DNA of 64,000 bases. Origin: Anaerobacillus alkaliphilus (GTDB lineage Bacteria > Bacillota > Bacilli > Bacillales > Anaerobacillaceae). Below the pieces are notes generated by a model. That model was given only the letters and a program-made list of their open reading frames with translations, had not been told where the DNA came from and ran no database searches. A program made the position numbers and the translations under genes. Where the stretch lies: NCBI RefSeq assembly GCF_004116265.1, contig NZ_QOUX01000046.1, forward strand, positions 124,001-188,000, given 5' to 3'. This document shows positions 18,944 to 27,554 of this stretch, piece by piece (position 1 is the first letter of the stretch; each line of letters begins with the position of its first letter).

Positions 18944-19882
18944 TTGAAAGTAATGAAGCCAATGCTCCCATCTTTGGTTACTGAAATTCCTGAAGGTTTA
19001 GATTGGGTTTATGAAGTAAAGTACGATGGGTTTCGAGCTATAATTTATATAGATGAAACGAAAGTAACAATTATGAGTAGGAATCAAAATGTTTTAAATG
19101 AGCAATTTCCTGAAATTGTAGAAGGCTTCATAGCTTACCAAAAATCGTTACAGGCTCCCATTATTTTTGATGGGGAACTGTGTGTAATTGAAAATGACTA
19201 TAAAGCTAATTTTGATAAAATTCAAATTAGAGGTCGACTAAAAAATAGTGAAAAGATAGAGGATGCAAAAAAAACTACACCTGTAACATTTATGGCCTTT
19301 GATGTACTAATGGAAAATGGTGAGTGGCTAACTCATAGACCTTATGAAGAAAGAAAAAAACGTTTAGAGGATACCGTTAAGAATATTCAGGAAGACAAAC
19401 CGTTTCTAAGATATGTACCATATTACAAGGATCCGCAAAAATTATGGTCCAAAATTTCCCAAGTTTTTGGCGAAGGGATCATTGCTAAACGGCGGCAAAG
19501 TCTCTGGCAAGAAGGCAAGAGAACGAACCAATGGGTAAAGATTAAAAATTTAATGATCGCCTCATTTTTTATTCTCGGATATGATGAGGCAAATTCTTTT
19601 TTCCATATTGGCTGCCTTTATAAAGGAGACATAAAACTTATTGGTAAAGTTGGCCAAGGTTTTACGAAGGAAGAAAAAGAAGCTTTAGTGGCTATTATAA
19701 AAAAAAATGCGGAAAAGACTGTTCAAAACTTGATTTGTGTAAAACCTAGCATCTGTATTGAAGTAGAATTTCTTGAAGTAAGCAAGAATGAACTTAGACA
19801 TCCAAAGTTTCGACGATTTCGTTTTGATAAGAATTGGGAGGAATGCACGTGGGAAGCCATACCAAAACTAGGTCAGAATTAA
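18944..19882 (+). CDS. ligD: LigD-type ATP-dependent DNA ligase (ligase domain only)
   Basis: A 312-residue protein covering the nucleotidyltransferase and OB-fold parts of LigD. The adenylated lysine is Lys26 in YEVKYDGFRA (motif I). Other ligase motifs include FDGELCVIE, MAFDVLMENGEW, EGIIAKRRQS and TNQWVKIKN. It seals breaks brought together by Ku. The start is a TTG 2 nt after the ku stop; an ATG three codons on is possible. In B. subtilis the ligase and polymerase parts are fused in one protein of about 611 residues; here the ligase ends at NWEECTWEAIPKLGQN and the polymerase is a separate overlapping gene. Confidence 0.93.
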   Translation: MKVMKPMLPSLVTEIPEGLDWVYEVKYDGFRAIIYIDETKVTIMSRNQNVLNEQFPEIVEGFIAYQKSLQAPIIFDGELCVIENDYKANFDKIQIRGRLKNSEKIEDAKKTTPVTFMAFDVLMENGEWLTHRPYEERKKRLEDTVKNIQEDKPFLRYVPYYKDPQKLWSKISQVFGEGIIAKRRQSLWQEGKRTNQWVKIKNLMIASFFILGYDEANSFFHIGCLYKGDIKLIGKVGQGFTKEEKEALVAIIKKNAEKTVQNLICVKPSICIEVEFLEVSKNELRHPKFRRFRFDKNWEECTWEAIPKLGQN

Positions 19883-20763
19883 GCATTGACGGTGTCCAAG
19901 TTGCTCTAACAAATTTGGAAAAAGTGCTATGGCCAAAAACTTCCATTAAAAAGTATGACTTTTTGAAGTTTTTAACCGTCGTAGCTCCTCATATGCTTCC
20001 ATTTCTAAGAGATCGTCTACTTACCGTTATTCGTTTTCCAAATGGGGTGCTACATGAGTCGTTTTACCAAAAAAACTGTCCGGATTATGCACCTGAATTT
20101 GTAAAAACGGTTCAAAGAGAAGGAATAGATTATATTGTTTGCTCAAATTTACCAGCACTTTTTTGGTTAGGTAATCAGGCTGCCATTGAATATCATATTC
20201 CTTTTCAAACGATTAAAAGTAATGATCCAAGTGAGATCGTACTTGATTTAGATCCACCTTCACAAAACGAGTTTTCTCTTGCAGTAGAAGCAGCGCTTAT
20301 TTTAAAAGAGGTTTTTGACAGCTTAAAGCTCCTTTCCTTTATAAAGACATCTGGTAATAAGGGCTTGCAGATCTATTTACCTTTGGACGGAAGCTTTTCC
20401 TACGCCCAAACACGTGTATTTACAAGTTTTATTGCTACGTTTTTAGAGACAAAATATCCAAAGTCATTTACCACTGAACGTCTAAAAAAAAATCGAAACA
20501 ATCGACTCTATATCGACTTTCTTCAACATGGTGAGGGGAAAACAATTATCGCTCCTTATTCTCTTAGGGGAAATGAGAATGCGTTAATGGCAACTCCACT
20601 TCACTGGTCGGAGGTTAACGAAAGCTTACGGCCTACTGATTTTCCTATGGAAGAAGGAATAAGACGAATTTCTAATGGGATTTTACCCTTTGAGAATTTC
20701 TTTGAAGCAAAACAGAAACAACCGTTTGACATGGTCTTAAAAAAACTTACCTCAAGTGAATAA
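19849..20763 (+). CDS. LigD-type primase-polymerase domain protein
   Basis: A 304-residue archaeo-eukaryotic primase-like polymerase, the module that fills or extends broken ends in NHEJ. Catalytic features include VLDLDPPS (metal-binding Asp-X-Asp), KTSGNKGLQIYLPL and NRLYIDFLQHGEGKTIIAPYSLR. GTG at 19849 is chosen because GGGAGG at 19836-19841 lies 7 nt upstream. The gene overlaps the end of the ligase gene by 34 nt in the +1 frame. The strong Shine-Dalgarno inside the ligase end suggests two proteins made by coupled translation rather than a recent frameshift, though a frameshift in a former fusion is the likely evolutionary origin. Confidence 0.92.
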   Translation: MGSHTKTRSELSIDGVQVALTNLEKVLWPKTSIKKYDFLKFLTVVAPHMLPFLRDRLLTVIRFPNGVLHESFYQKNCPDYAPEFVKTVQREGIDYIVCSNLPALFWLGNQAAIEYHIPFQTIKSNDPSEIVLDLDPPSQNEFSLAVEAALILKEVFDSLKLLSFIKTSGNKGLQIYLPLDGSFSYAQTRVFTSFIATFLETKYPKSFTTERLKKNRNNRLYIDFLQHGEGKTIIAPYSLRGNENALMATPLHWSEVNESLRPTDFPMEEGIRRISNGILPFENFFEAKQKQPFDMVLKKLTSSE

Positions 20764-20792
20764 AGAGGCTTACTCGTTTGAGTAGCCTCTTT
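20762..20792. terminator. Terminator of the NHEJ operon
   Basis: AAAGAGGCTTACTC/GAGTAGCCTCTTT (one bulge) with a 4-nt loop, immediately after the polymerase stop; A/T-rich ends suit both directions. Confidence 0.85.
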
Positions 20793-20802
20793 ATTCGTGA
20801 GT

Positions 20803-20943
20803 TTAACCTTTTGGAGGAACGTAATCTGGATGTTCATTCCCTTTTGTAGCCATTTTCTTACCACCATTTATATCAGACTCCCTAGGTTGTGTACCCAAGT
20901 GTCTTGGACGAAACTTTGCATTATTTTGAGCTGTTTTCTTCAT
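20803..20943 (-). CDS. SspN-like small acid-soluble spore protein
   Basis: A 46-residue protein: MKKTAQNNAKFRPRHLGTQP, then RES, then NGGKKMATKGNEHPDYVPPK and Gly. The FxPxHxGTQPR core, the following N-G-K-M segment and the terminal KG match the SspN family of minor spore core proteins. The ATG is preceded by GGGGGAGTGAAC. It is probably transcribed in the forespore. No partner tlp is adjacent here; tlp lies about 9.5 kb away. Confidence 0.7.
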   Translation of the reverse strand: MKKTAQNNAKFRPRHLGTQPRESDINGGKKMATKGNEHPDYVPPKG

Positions 20944-21023
20944 TGTTCACTCCCCCTTCCATGATATTAATATTTACATAGTAAGGGTAGTGTATGTATG
21001 GTGTTTAAGCTCTTCAGAATAAA

Positions 21024-21058
21024 AAAGTTGGAAAACCCAACTGGGCTTTACCAACTTT
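21024..21058 (-). terminator. Terminator of the FbpB-like gene
   Basis: AAAGTTGG/CCAACTTT with inner CCCA/TGGG pairing overlaps the stop codon; TTTTTTA follows on the minus strand. Confidence 0.75.
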
Positions 21059-21188
21059 CTTTTAATCGTTCATAATGTTTGTTGTCAAGACGCTCTTCAA
21101 GTTTTTCCATCGCCTCTTCATCATTTAAGAGTTCTGTTTTATTTTGATTTACTAAATCATCAAATGACATTTTTTTTATTTTTCTCAT
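21048..21188 (-). CDS. FbpB-like small basic protein
   Basis: A 46-residue protein beginning MRKIKKMSFDDLVNQNKTEL, with LNDEEAMEKLEERLDNKHYE after it. This is the layout of the Fur-regulated basic protein B (FbpB) family: a basic start, SFxxLVxxNKxELLxD, then a helix ending near KH. FbpB of B. subtilis acts with the sRNA FsrA in iron sparing, but many Bacillus paralogues are not iron-regulated, and I see no Fur box in the 70 bp upstream. Confidence 0.65.
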   Translation of the reverse strand: MRKIKKMSFDDLVNQNKTELLNDEEAMEKLEERLDNKHYERLKESW

Positions 21189-21256
21189 TAAGATCAGCCC
21201 TTTGTTAGTTTGTATGTACAACCATTATGATCTTATGAGCTCTTCTTTAAACCTAA

Positions 21257-21997
21257 TTATTTGAAAATTTCCTTTTTTATATCCTCCTCTCGTTTGTTCA
21301 TTTGGCTTACGTATATTTTCCCACTCTCATCCATCGTCATTAAAAAGCAATCCGAATGGTGGCGGATGCCTCTTTTTTGAAGCTGCTCCTCAAGCCAACC
21401 TTTGGTACCTACTTTCTTCAAGTTCGCCTCGATTACCTTACCGTCTTGGATTAGAACTGTTGGGTAACCTTTAGGTGATGTTTGTTTTAACATGTCATTT
21501 GGTGTTAGTGCTTGATATTGACTTTTCTTGATGACGCTAATTTGACCGTTTGACTCTAAGACTGCATAATCAACTTCCGATAAATCAGAGGCGTCTTGAA
21601 GGCGCATATCCATAAGAAGTGACTCCACAGTAATTTTGGCTTTTGTTAATTCTTTATGAAGAATTTTCCCTTTTTCAATAATGACAATAGGTTCATCTTC
21701 AATAACACGTCTAAACCGAGGTGTTTTTAATGCAATATAGGATAAGAATAAATGTAATCCAGCAATGACTGCAGCAGCAGCAAACGGACCAGATAAATCT
21801 ATTCCACCATCTGCTAACGGCTCTCCAACAACATCTCCGATAATTACTGCAAAGAGAAAATCGATTGGATTAATTGCAACCATCGAACGTTGACCTAAGA
21901 CTTTGATGATGATGAATATATATACATAAACAATCGTAGCCCTAATTATAAATGCATAAACAGGTAAAGTCTCAGATCCTGTCCAAAATTCAAACAT
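21257..21997 (-). CDS. DUF421 membrane protein (YetF/YkjA-like)
   Basis: A 246-residue protein with three N-terminal membrane helices (about 12-80; RATIVYVYIFIIIKVLGQRS and NPIDFLFAVIIGDVVGEPLA) and a cytoplasmic domain with the DUF421 pattern PIVIIEKGKILHKELTKAKI and LLMDMRLQDASDLSEVDYAV. Proteins of this family occur in spores and in mobile spoVA clusters and affect germinant access or heat resistance in some species; the biochemical role is unknown. It lies 80 nt downstream of a DUF1657 gene, a pairing typical of those clusters. Confidence 0.85.
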   Translation of the reverse strand: MFEFWTGSETLPVYAFIIRATIVYVYIFIIIKVLGQRSMVAINPIDFLFAVIIGDVVGEPLADGGIDLSGPFAAAAVIAGLHLFLSYIALKTPRFRRVIEDEPIVIIEKGKILHKELTKAKITVESLLMDMRLQDASDLSEVDYAVLESNGQISVIKKSQYQALTPNDMLKQTSPKGYPTVLIQDGKVIEANLKKVGTKGWLEEQLQKRGIRHHSDCFLMTMDESGKIYVSQMNKREEDIKKEIFK

Positions 21998-22040
21998 ACC
22001 TAACTCATTCCCTTGTTAATCATTATTAGTAAGAAAGAAT

Positions 22041-22066
22041 GTAGAGTTTATATAGTGAAACTCTAC
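22041..22066 (-). terminator. Terminator or attenuating hairpin after the DUF1657 gene
   Basis: GTAGAGTTT/AAACTCTAC with an 8-nt loop, followed on the minus strand by ATTCTTTCTT. The weak U-tract could allow read-through into the DUF421 gene. Confidence 0.6.
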
Positions 22067-22077
22067 ATTCTTTAAAT

Positions 22078-22287
22078 TTATGGATTTTGGTTAAACTGTG
22101 GTTCTTCTTGAAGGATCTGTTGATAACGTCCCTCAAGTCTAGTTACAATACCACGTTGTTGTTCTGCTAATTGACTATATAATTGTTTCATTTGTTGATT
22201 TTCAGTTTCTAGAGTAAATTGTGTTAAACTTGCTTCTACACTTAATGCCGATGCGATTGCCTGCTGCATTTGAGTCTGAACAGTCAA
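22078..22287 (-). CDS. DUF1657 protein
   Basis: A 69-residue helical protein (TTG start; TVQTQMQQAIASALSVEASL, then TQFTLETENQQMKQLYSQLA) of the DUF1657 family. Such proteins flank SpoVAC/AD/AE genes and DUF421 genes in sporulation loci. Its TAGGAGG ribosome binding site overlaps the stop of the preceding 42-residue gene, so the two are coupled. Confidence 0.8.
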   Translation of the reverse strand: MTVQTQMQQAIASALSVEASLTQFTLETENQQMKQLYSQLAEQQRGIVTRLEGRYQQILQEEPQFNQNP

Positions 22288-22299
22288 GTAAAGAACCTC

Positions 22300-22428
22300 C
22301 TATTTATCTTCGTTATTGTCTCTTACTTGGGAGAATACTTCTAACTCAGATGCATGATTCGTTTTTCCCATTTTCTTTTTGTTATTGTTTCTTTGGGCAT
22401 TTGCATTCCCTTTTTTCTGTCTTCCCAT
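22300..22428 (-). CDS. Small Lys/Asn-rich protein, 42 aa
   Basis: MGRQKKGNANAQRNNNKKKM followed by an acidic tail (ELEVFSQVRDNNEDK). An AAAGGAGGG site precedes the ATG. Composition and setting (next to DUF1657/DUF421) suggest a small spore protein, but I do not recognise the family. Confidence 0.55.
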   Translation of the reverse strand: MGRQKKGNANAQRNNNKKKMGKTNHASELEVFSQVRDNNEDK

Positions 22429-22572
22429 ATGAGATACCCTCCTTTTTTCAATTCATATATAGTATCTTCAGGTACAACCCAAAATATTTGACGTTTTAAG
22501 AGTATTTCCAATGCATTTTATTATTAGCTCAAGTTAATGATAATAAGTAGGATAGGTAAGGAGGCAAAATGA

Positions 22573-22920
22573 ATGAGTGAAATGACAAATAAATCGATTG
22601 AGTTTCTACTAAAGGAATTAAATAGTTGGGTAGGTTCTGAAATTACCATCGAAAAAGAAGAATTAAATGATTTAGATAAAAACACCATTGCATTAAGTGG
22701 CGTTGAAATTGTGAGGCAATTAGAGGATGACGATGATTATGTGGATCCTTACACGATTCAATTGCAGGGTCATGGATCTGTTATAAAAGACGATCGATCA
22801 TCAGTTGACCTTCCTCTAGATAGTTATGAGCTACCATTACACCAATTAGAGTCAATTGAGGCTTCTGCAGAACTGCTAACGATCAAAACAGACCGGGCTA
22901 AGTACACATTAAAGAAATAA
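22573..22920 (+). CDS. Hypothetical acidic protein, 115 aa
   Basis: A soluble acidic protein (SEMTNKSIEFLLKELNSWVG near the start; a QLEDDDDYVDPYTIQLQGHG segment in the middle; ends TDRAKYTLKK). AAGGAGG lies 8 nt before the ATG. The family is not recognised. It is convergent with acnA and shares its terminator. Confidence 0.6.
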   Translation: MSEMTNKSIEFLLKELNSWVGSEITIEKEELNDLDKNTIALSGVEIVRQLEDDDDYVDPYTIQLQGHGSVIKDDRSSVDLPLDSYELPLHQLESIEASAELLTIKTDRAKYTLKK

Positions 22921-22926
22921 AAAAAG

Positions 22927-22962
22927 GCTAGTTTCTAAAGGGTTACCCCATTAGAAACTAGC
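22927..22962. terminator. Bidirectional terminator between the 115-aa gene and acnA
   Basis: A perfect 12-bp stem, GCTAGTTTCTAA/TTAGAAACTAGC, with a 12-nt loop and an A/T-rich flank on each side. Confidence 0.85.
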
Positions 22963-22976
22963 ATTTTTACTTTTCC

Positions 22977-25700
22977 TTACGCATTAGCCTTTTGTTCAGC
23001 TAATTTTGCACGTAATACCATTTGTAAGATACCACCATGACGATAGTAATCGATCTCTACTTCACTGTCAAAACGAGCAACTACTTCGAATTGCTTTTCA
23101 TCGCCAGTTTCTGAATTTTTAGCTACAACTGTTACAAGATCTCTTGGCTTAATGTCATTTGATACTTTAACAGTGAACTCTTCTTTACCAGTTAGACCTA
23201 GAGTATCAGGAGTTTCTCCATCTTTAAACTGAAGCGGAAGAACACCCATTAATACTAGGTTACTACGGTGGATACGCTCAAAGCTCTCCGCAATAACTGT
23301 TTTGATACCTAGAAGGTTTGTTCCTTTTGCTGCCCAGTCACGAGAACTTCCCATTCCGTAATCTTTACCAGCAAGAACAACTAAACCTGTACCTTCTTCT
23401 TTATACTTCATGCACGCATCGTAAATTGCCATTACTTCACCTGTTGGCCAGTAAGTTGTGTATCCACCTTCTGTGCCTGGTGCGATTTGGTTTTTAATAC
23501 GAATGTTTGCAAACGTACCTCTCATCATTACTTCGTGGTTACCACGGCGAGAACCATATGAATTAAAGTCTGCTGGTGATAAACCTTTAGACATTAGATA
23601 TTTTCCAGCTGGGCTATCTTTTGCAATAGAACCTGCAGGTGAGATATGGTCCGTCGTAATTGAGTCACCAAACTTAGCAATTGCTTTTAAGCCAGCAAGT
23701 TCTTTAACTTCTTCAGGCTCTGGAGATAAGTTTTCAAAGAATGGTGGATTTTGGATATATGTTGACTCATTATCCCAAGTATATAAGTTCTCATCCGTTG
23801 TTTTAAGATCATTCCAACGTTGATTTTCATCAAATACACGCTCGTATTCTTTCTTGAATAGCTCAGGTTTAACAGCTAACGCCATTGCTTCCTTAACTTC
23901 TTCAGTTGTAGGCCATAGATCACTAAAGTATACATCGTTACCATCTAGATCTTTACCAAATGAATCGTTTAGAAGATCAAAGTTAACATTACCAGCTAAA
24001 GCGTAAGCTACAACTAAAGGAGGTGATGCAAGGTAGTTACCTTTTACTAATGCGTGAACACGTCCTTCAAAGTTACGGTTACCACTTAGTACTGATGTAA
24101 CAGTTAGATCGTTTTCTGAAATTGCTTTTTCAATTTCTTGTGGAAGTGGACCACTGTTACCGATACATGTTGTACAGCCATATCCTACTGTATTAAACCC
24201 TAATTGATCTAAATAAGAAGTTAAACCAGCATCATTTAAGTACCCTGTAACAACCTTTGATCCAGGTGCTAAACTAGTTTTTACATATCCAGGAACTTTA
24301 AGGCCTTTTTCAACTGCTTTCTTAGCTAGTAAACCCGCACCAACCATAACGAATGGGTTAGACGTATTTGTACAGCTTGTGATAGCCGCAATAACAACTG
24401 AGCCTGTACCAAACGTTGACGTTTCACCATTTGGATGTTGTACAGTTACTTCTTTTGCAATTTCCTCGTCAGTTAGGCCGAAACCGCTGCTTCCTGCAGG
24501 TGCTTTCACGGCTTTGTTCCACTCTGTTTTCATTTGTGAAAGTGGAATTAAATCTTGTGGACGTTTAGGTCCTGAAAGGTTTGGTTCAATTTCAGATAGA
24601 TTGATTTCTACTACATCTGTAAAGACCGGATCTTCCATATCTGGAGTATAGAATAAGCTATTTGCCTTACAATATGCTTCAACAATGGCAATTTGCTCTT
24701 CCGATCTACCAGTTAGACGCAGGTAATTAAGAGCTTCTTCGTCAACTGGGAAGAAACCACAAGTTGCACCATATTCAGGCGCCATATTTGAAACTGTTGC
24801 ACGGTCAGCTAGAGGCATTTCAGAAAGTCCTGGTCCGAAAAACTCAACAAACTTTCCTACAACTTTTTTCTCACGTAATACTTGAGTTACTTTTAATGCT
24901 AAATCAGTAGCAGTTGTACCGTTAGGTAATGCACCTACCAACTTCACACCAATAACTTCAGGTACTGGGAAATAAGAAGGTTGTTGAAGCATTCCTGCTT
25001 CTGCTTCAATTCCACCTACACCCCATCCAAGAATACCTAATCCATTAATCATTGTTGTATGAGAGTCTGTCCCTACTAGAGAGTCAGGGAACGCTTCTAA
25101 AACGCCATCTTTCTCAACAGTTTGAACAACACTAGCTAAATACTCTAAGTTAACCTGGTGAACAATCCCTGTTGCTGGTGGAACTGCACGGTAGTTATCA
25201 AATGATTTTTGCGCCCAGCTTAGGAACTTATAGCGCTCTTCGTTTCTTTCGAACTCTAGGTCCATGTTTTTCGCTAATGAATCACTGCCTCCAAATGCAT
25301 CTACTTGCACTGAATGGTCAACAACAAGATCTACTGGAATTGCAGGGTTAATTGTATTTGGGTCTCCACCTAGGTCAGCCATCGCTTTACGAAGAGAAGC
25401 TAAATCTACCACCGCCGGAACTCCTGTGAAGTCCTGTAAAATAACACGCGAAGGCTTAAATGGTACATCGATGTCCTTTACTTCGTTTGTACCGAATTTA
25501 GCCAAGTTTTCAACATGCTCTTCTTTAATTACAAAGCCATCAAATTGACGTAATACAGACTCAAGTAAAATTTTAATAGAATAAGGAAGTTTGGTAACGT
25601 TACCAACACCAGCCTCTTCAATTGCTTGAAGTCTGTAATAGTTAAATTCTTTACCGTTTACTTGAAACGATGAACGTGAATTATAAAGATTTTTTGTCAT
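22977..25700 (-). CDS. acnA: Aconitate hydratase
   Basis: A 907-residue TCA-cycle aconitase (B. subtilis CitB) that isomerises citrate to isocitrate by way of cis-aconitate. The three [4Fe-4S] cysteines are in [12 protein letters not shown] and [12 protein letters not shown]. Substrate-binding segments include [29 protein letters not shown]-like [18 protein letters not shown], and [12 protein letters not shown] near residue 770. Bacterial cytosolic aconitases of this type also bind mRNA when the cluster is lost. The ATG follows GGGAGGG. The neighbouring sspO on the other strand repeats the B. subtilis arrangement. Confidence 0.97.
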   Translation of the reverse strand: MTKNLYNSRSSFQVNGKEFNYYRLQAIEEAGVGNVTKLPYSIKILLESVLRQFDGFVIKEEHVENLAKFGTNEVKDIDVPFKPSRVILQDFTGVPAVVDLASLRKAMADLGGDPNTINPAIPVDLVVDHSVQVDAFGGSDSLAKNMDLEFERNEERYKFLSWAQKSFDNYRAVPPATGIVHQVNLEYLASVVQTVEKDGVLEAFPDSLVGTDSHTTMINGLGILGWGVGGIEAEAGMLQQPSYFPVPEVIGVKLVGALPNGTTATDLALKVTQVLREKKVVGKFVEFFGPGLSEMPLADRATVSNMAPEYGATCGFFPVDEEALNYLRLTGRSEEQIAIVEAYCKANSLFYTPDMEDPVFTDVVEINLSEIEPNLSGPKRPQDLIPLSQMKTEWNKAVKAPAGSSGFGLTDEEIAKEVTVQHPNGETSTFGTGSVVIAAITSCTNTSNPFVMVGAGLLAKKAVEKGLKVPGYVKTSLAPGSKVVTGYLNDAGLTSYLDQLGFNTVGYGCTTCIGNSGPLPQEIEKAISENDLTVTSVLSGNRNFEGRVHALVKGNYLASPPLVVAYALAGNVNFDLLNDSFGKDLDGNDVYFSDLWPTTEEVKEAMALAVKPELFKKEYERVFDENQRWNDLKTTDENLYTWDNESTYIQNPPFFENLSPEPEEVKELAGLKAIAKFGDSITTDHISPAGSIAKDSPAGKYLMSKGLSPADFNSYGSRRGNHEVMMRGTFANIRIKNQIAPGTEGGYTTYWPTGEVMAIYDACMKYKEEGTGLVVLAGKDYGMGSSRDWAAKGTNLLGIKTVIAESFERIHRSNLVLMGVLPLQFKDGETPDTLGLTGKEEFTVKVSNDIKPRDLVTVVAKNSETGDEKQFEVVARFDSEVEIDYYRHGGILQMVLRAKLAEQKANA

Positions 25701-25924
25701 ATGTAAAACCCTCCCTCATTTATCTTATACCACATTTTCGAAATTCTCTAAATAGTTAATTCAAAAAAAGTTCAAAAAAATGTTCTTTTTAAGTATAGCA
25801 AATTTTTGTCGATTGTGGTTTTTTTTAGACTTCTTTTTTCTGGATTCTTTTTCTTTTAGCGAAGTTCATCATAGAAAATCATTATTTTAGAAAAAATAAC
25901 TTAGACGAAACGGAGGTGAAACTA

Positions 25925-26074
25925 ATGGCAAAACGTAAAGCAAATCACGTACGTCCAGGTATGAACGATGCAAAAGCTCAAGGCATTGGTACGGGCTATA
26001 ATAGTGAGTTCTCTAATGAGCCGCTTACGGAAGAACAGAAGCAAAACAATAAAAAGACGAAGAAAAGGCAGTAA
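25925..26074 (+). CDS. sspO: Small acid-soluble spore protein O
   Basis: A 49-residue protein, [20 protein letters not shown], then IGTGYN and [16 protein letters not shown]. It aligns end to end with B. subtilis SspO (CotK), including KRKANHV, GMNDAKxQG and the LTExxxQNNKKxK tail. ACGGAGGTG precedes the ATG. It is divergent from acnA, as in B. subtilis. Expected in the spore core under forespore sigma factor control. Confidence 0.92.
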   Translation: MAKRKANHVRPGMNDAKAQGIGTGYNSEFSNEPLTEEQKQNNKKTKKRQ

Positions 26075-26091
26075 GGTTTTAAACGCATGTA

Positions 26092-26118
26092 AAAACTCCA
26101 CATTTTCAGTGGAGTTTT
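26092..26118. terminator. Bidirectional terminator
   Basis: A 10-bp stem, AAAACTCCAC/GTGGAGTTTT, between sspO and the convergent coiled-coil gene. Confidence 0.8.
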
Positions 26119-26132
26119 CCTTTTTATCACAA

Positions 26133-26390
26133 CTAGTATTGATTTAAATTGCCTTTCATTTCCTCTAGTTCTGACTCAAATTTTTGCAACTCATTTCTTT
26201 GATGTTCTGAGGCATTTCTTAAGGCTTTTTGTATCATTTGTTCTGCTTCACGAACCTCACGTTCAGCTTGCTTTAAATGATGACCAAAATCTTCATCATC
26301 TGGCTGTAGATTACTAGTCACTTGTTCGGCTTGAACAAATGCTTGCTGTGCAGCTTGAAATGCTTGTTGTTTGTCTTTATTATAAGGCAA
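26133..26390 (-). CDS. Hypothetical coiled-coil protein, 85 aa
   Basis: A Gln/Glu/Ala-rich helical protein (QAAQQAFVQAEQVTSNLQPD, then KQAEREVREAEQMIQKALRN). The TTG at 26390 is taken as start because AAAGGGGGAG lies 6 nt upstream; a longer frame begins ten codons earlier but would place the Shine-Dalgarno inside the gene. Not recognised; it resembles short Bacillus spore or competence-associated helical proteins. It separates sspO from sspP, which are neighbours in B. subtilis. Confidence 0.6.
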   Translation of the reverse strand: MPYNKDKQQAFQAAQQAFVQAEQVTSNLQPDDEDFGHHLKQAEREVREAEQMIQKALRNASEHQRNELQKFESELEEMKGNLNQY

Positions 26391-26531
26391 AACAAACTCC
26401 CCCTTTATCTTTAAATACACGATTAGTTTTTATTAATGAGTAAAAATCTATTCACTTTTGAAGGTGAATAGTTTTCTTTCACGATTAGGATACTAAAGGC
26501 GTAAGACGATATTTTTTAGGAGGAATTTATC

Positions 26532-26669
26532 TTGACTGAAAAGAACACATATAAAGATCAACGCAAAAATGCCCCTAAAGGCCAAAACTCTGGTCAACCT
26601 GAGCCATTAAGCGGTTCTAAAAAAGTAAAAAAACATAATCATGTAAGCCAAACAGACGGTGAAAGCTAA
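26532..26669 (+). CDS. sspP: Small acid-soluble spore protein P
   Basis: A 45-residue protein with a TTG start after [26 protein letters not shown], preceded by KNTYKDQRK, matches B. subtilis SspP (CotL) closely. A minor spore core protein. Confidence 0.9.
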   Translation: MTEKNTYKDQRKNAPKGQNSGQPEPLSGSKKVKKHNHVSQTDGES

Positions 26670-26685
26670 ATCAAATCGCCATAAA

Positions 26686-26716
26686 GAAAGGACCAAACTA
26701 ATCAGTTTGGTTCTTT
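26686..26716. terminator. Terminator shared by sspP and the sortase gene
   Basis: AAGGACCAAACT/AGTTTGGTTCTTT with a 4-nt loop; the right arm overlaps the sortase stop codon. Confidence 0.8.
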
Positions 26717-27481
26717 TGCAATTTTTCTTGCATGCACAACAAATCTTGCATCATCCCATTCATAAGAACATGTAGATAAAGTTAATAAACGGTCTTCTTC
26801 GGATAATGTAATTTCATTAGGAAAGATAGACTTTTTTTGAAGCTCATGTAAAAAATCCACATAATCTCGATTTGAACGGAATTTCGTCGGAATATAGTTA
26901 AAGTCTGTATCTGTAACATATACGGAAAAGACTTCGTAGTGAAACTCTTCATACAAACTGTAGAATGTAATAATTTGTTGGTCTAGAAAAAAATCCTCGT
27001 CCTTATATTTCATAAGACCTTGAAACATCGAGCCATCTCTCATGTTGTGACCATATAAGATTGTATGCCGATCTGTACCATCACCAACATTTCGAAAATC
27101 CATGAAGATTGAACCGGCAATAGATTGATCGCCATAGAAATTATGGTGAAGATAAAATTCATTATTGTTAGTTTGTACCACTGGATAATCTACATTCGAA
27201 TTTGGAACTGTAATCCAACCTACTGTATCTTTGTTTAATTCTAGAAGAGGAATAAACTGCTCTAAAATGAGGGGAAATTCTGTTGTGGCTTTTAACTCTA
27301 AATCATTACTCTCACTTGAAGCTATGCGCTCCCAAGCATTGTTTTCAGATCTAAATTCCGTTTCAATCTCCGCATAAATTTGTTGGTTTTTCTTACTACT
27401 GATAAGAAAATCAAAAATTTGATAGATAGAAAACAGAAAGATCCCCAGACAAAAAATGATTACTATACGAGATGCATTCAT
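26702..27481 (-). CDS. Class B-type sortase
   Basis: A 259-residue membrane-anchored transpeptidase with an N-terminal anchor (about 5-25) and a sortase domain. The catalytic triad is His145 (ILYGHNMRDGSMF), Cys238 (LLTLSTCSYEW) and Arg246 (DDARFVVHAR). The TLSTC-SYE motif and overall order resemble class B enzymes. Class B sortases usually attach NPQTN-like substrates or build pili; here the only candidate substrate is the adjacent FAS1 protein with IPKTG. The two genes are on the same strand 73 nt apart with a terminator between them. Confidence 0.88.
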   Translation of the reverse strand: MNASRIVIIFCLGIFLFSIYQIFDFLISSKKNQQIYAEIETEFRSENNAWERIASSESNDLELKATTEFPLILEQFIPLLELNKDTVGWITVPNSNVDYPVVQTNNNEFYLHHNFYGDQSIAGSIFMDFRNVGDGTDRHTILYGHNMRDGSMFQGLMKYKDEDFFLDQQIITFYSLYEEFHYEVFSVYVTDTDFNYIPTKFRSNRDYVDFLHELQKKSIFPNEITLSEEDRLLTLSTCSYEWDDARFVVHARKIAKEPN

Positions 27482-27522
27482 ACATACTCCTATCCATTTT
27501 ATGTTTTGTCAAATAAAACAGA

Positions 27523-27545
27523 AGGGAGCAATTTGTTTGCTCCCT
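27523..27545 (-). terminator. Terminator of the FAS1 protein gene
   Basis: AGGGAGCAA/TTGCTCCCT hairpin followed by TCTGTTTTATTT on the minus strand. Confidence 0.7.
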
Positions 27546-27554
27546 AGGGAAATT

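Noticed and set aside
19834-19882. Frameshift sequencing error joining the two ligD parts
   Set aside because: Not excluded, but the GGGAGG site correctly spaced before a GTG favours two real genes, so it is annotated as such and flagged for checking.
23458-23823. 121-codon plus-strand frame opposite acnA
   Set aside because: Antisense shadow of a highly conserved gene with biased codon use.
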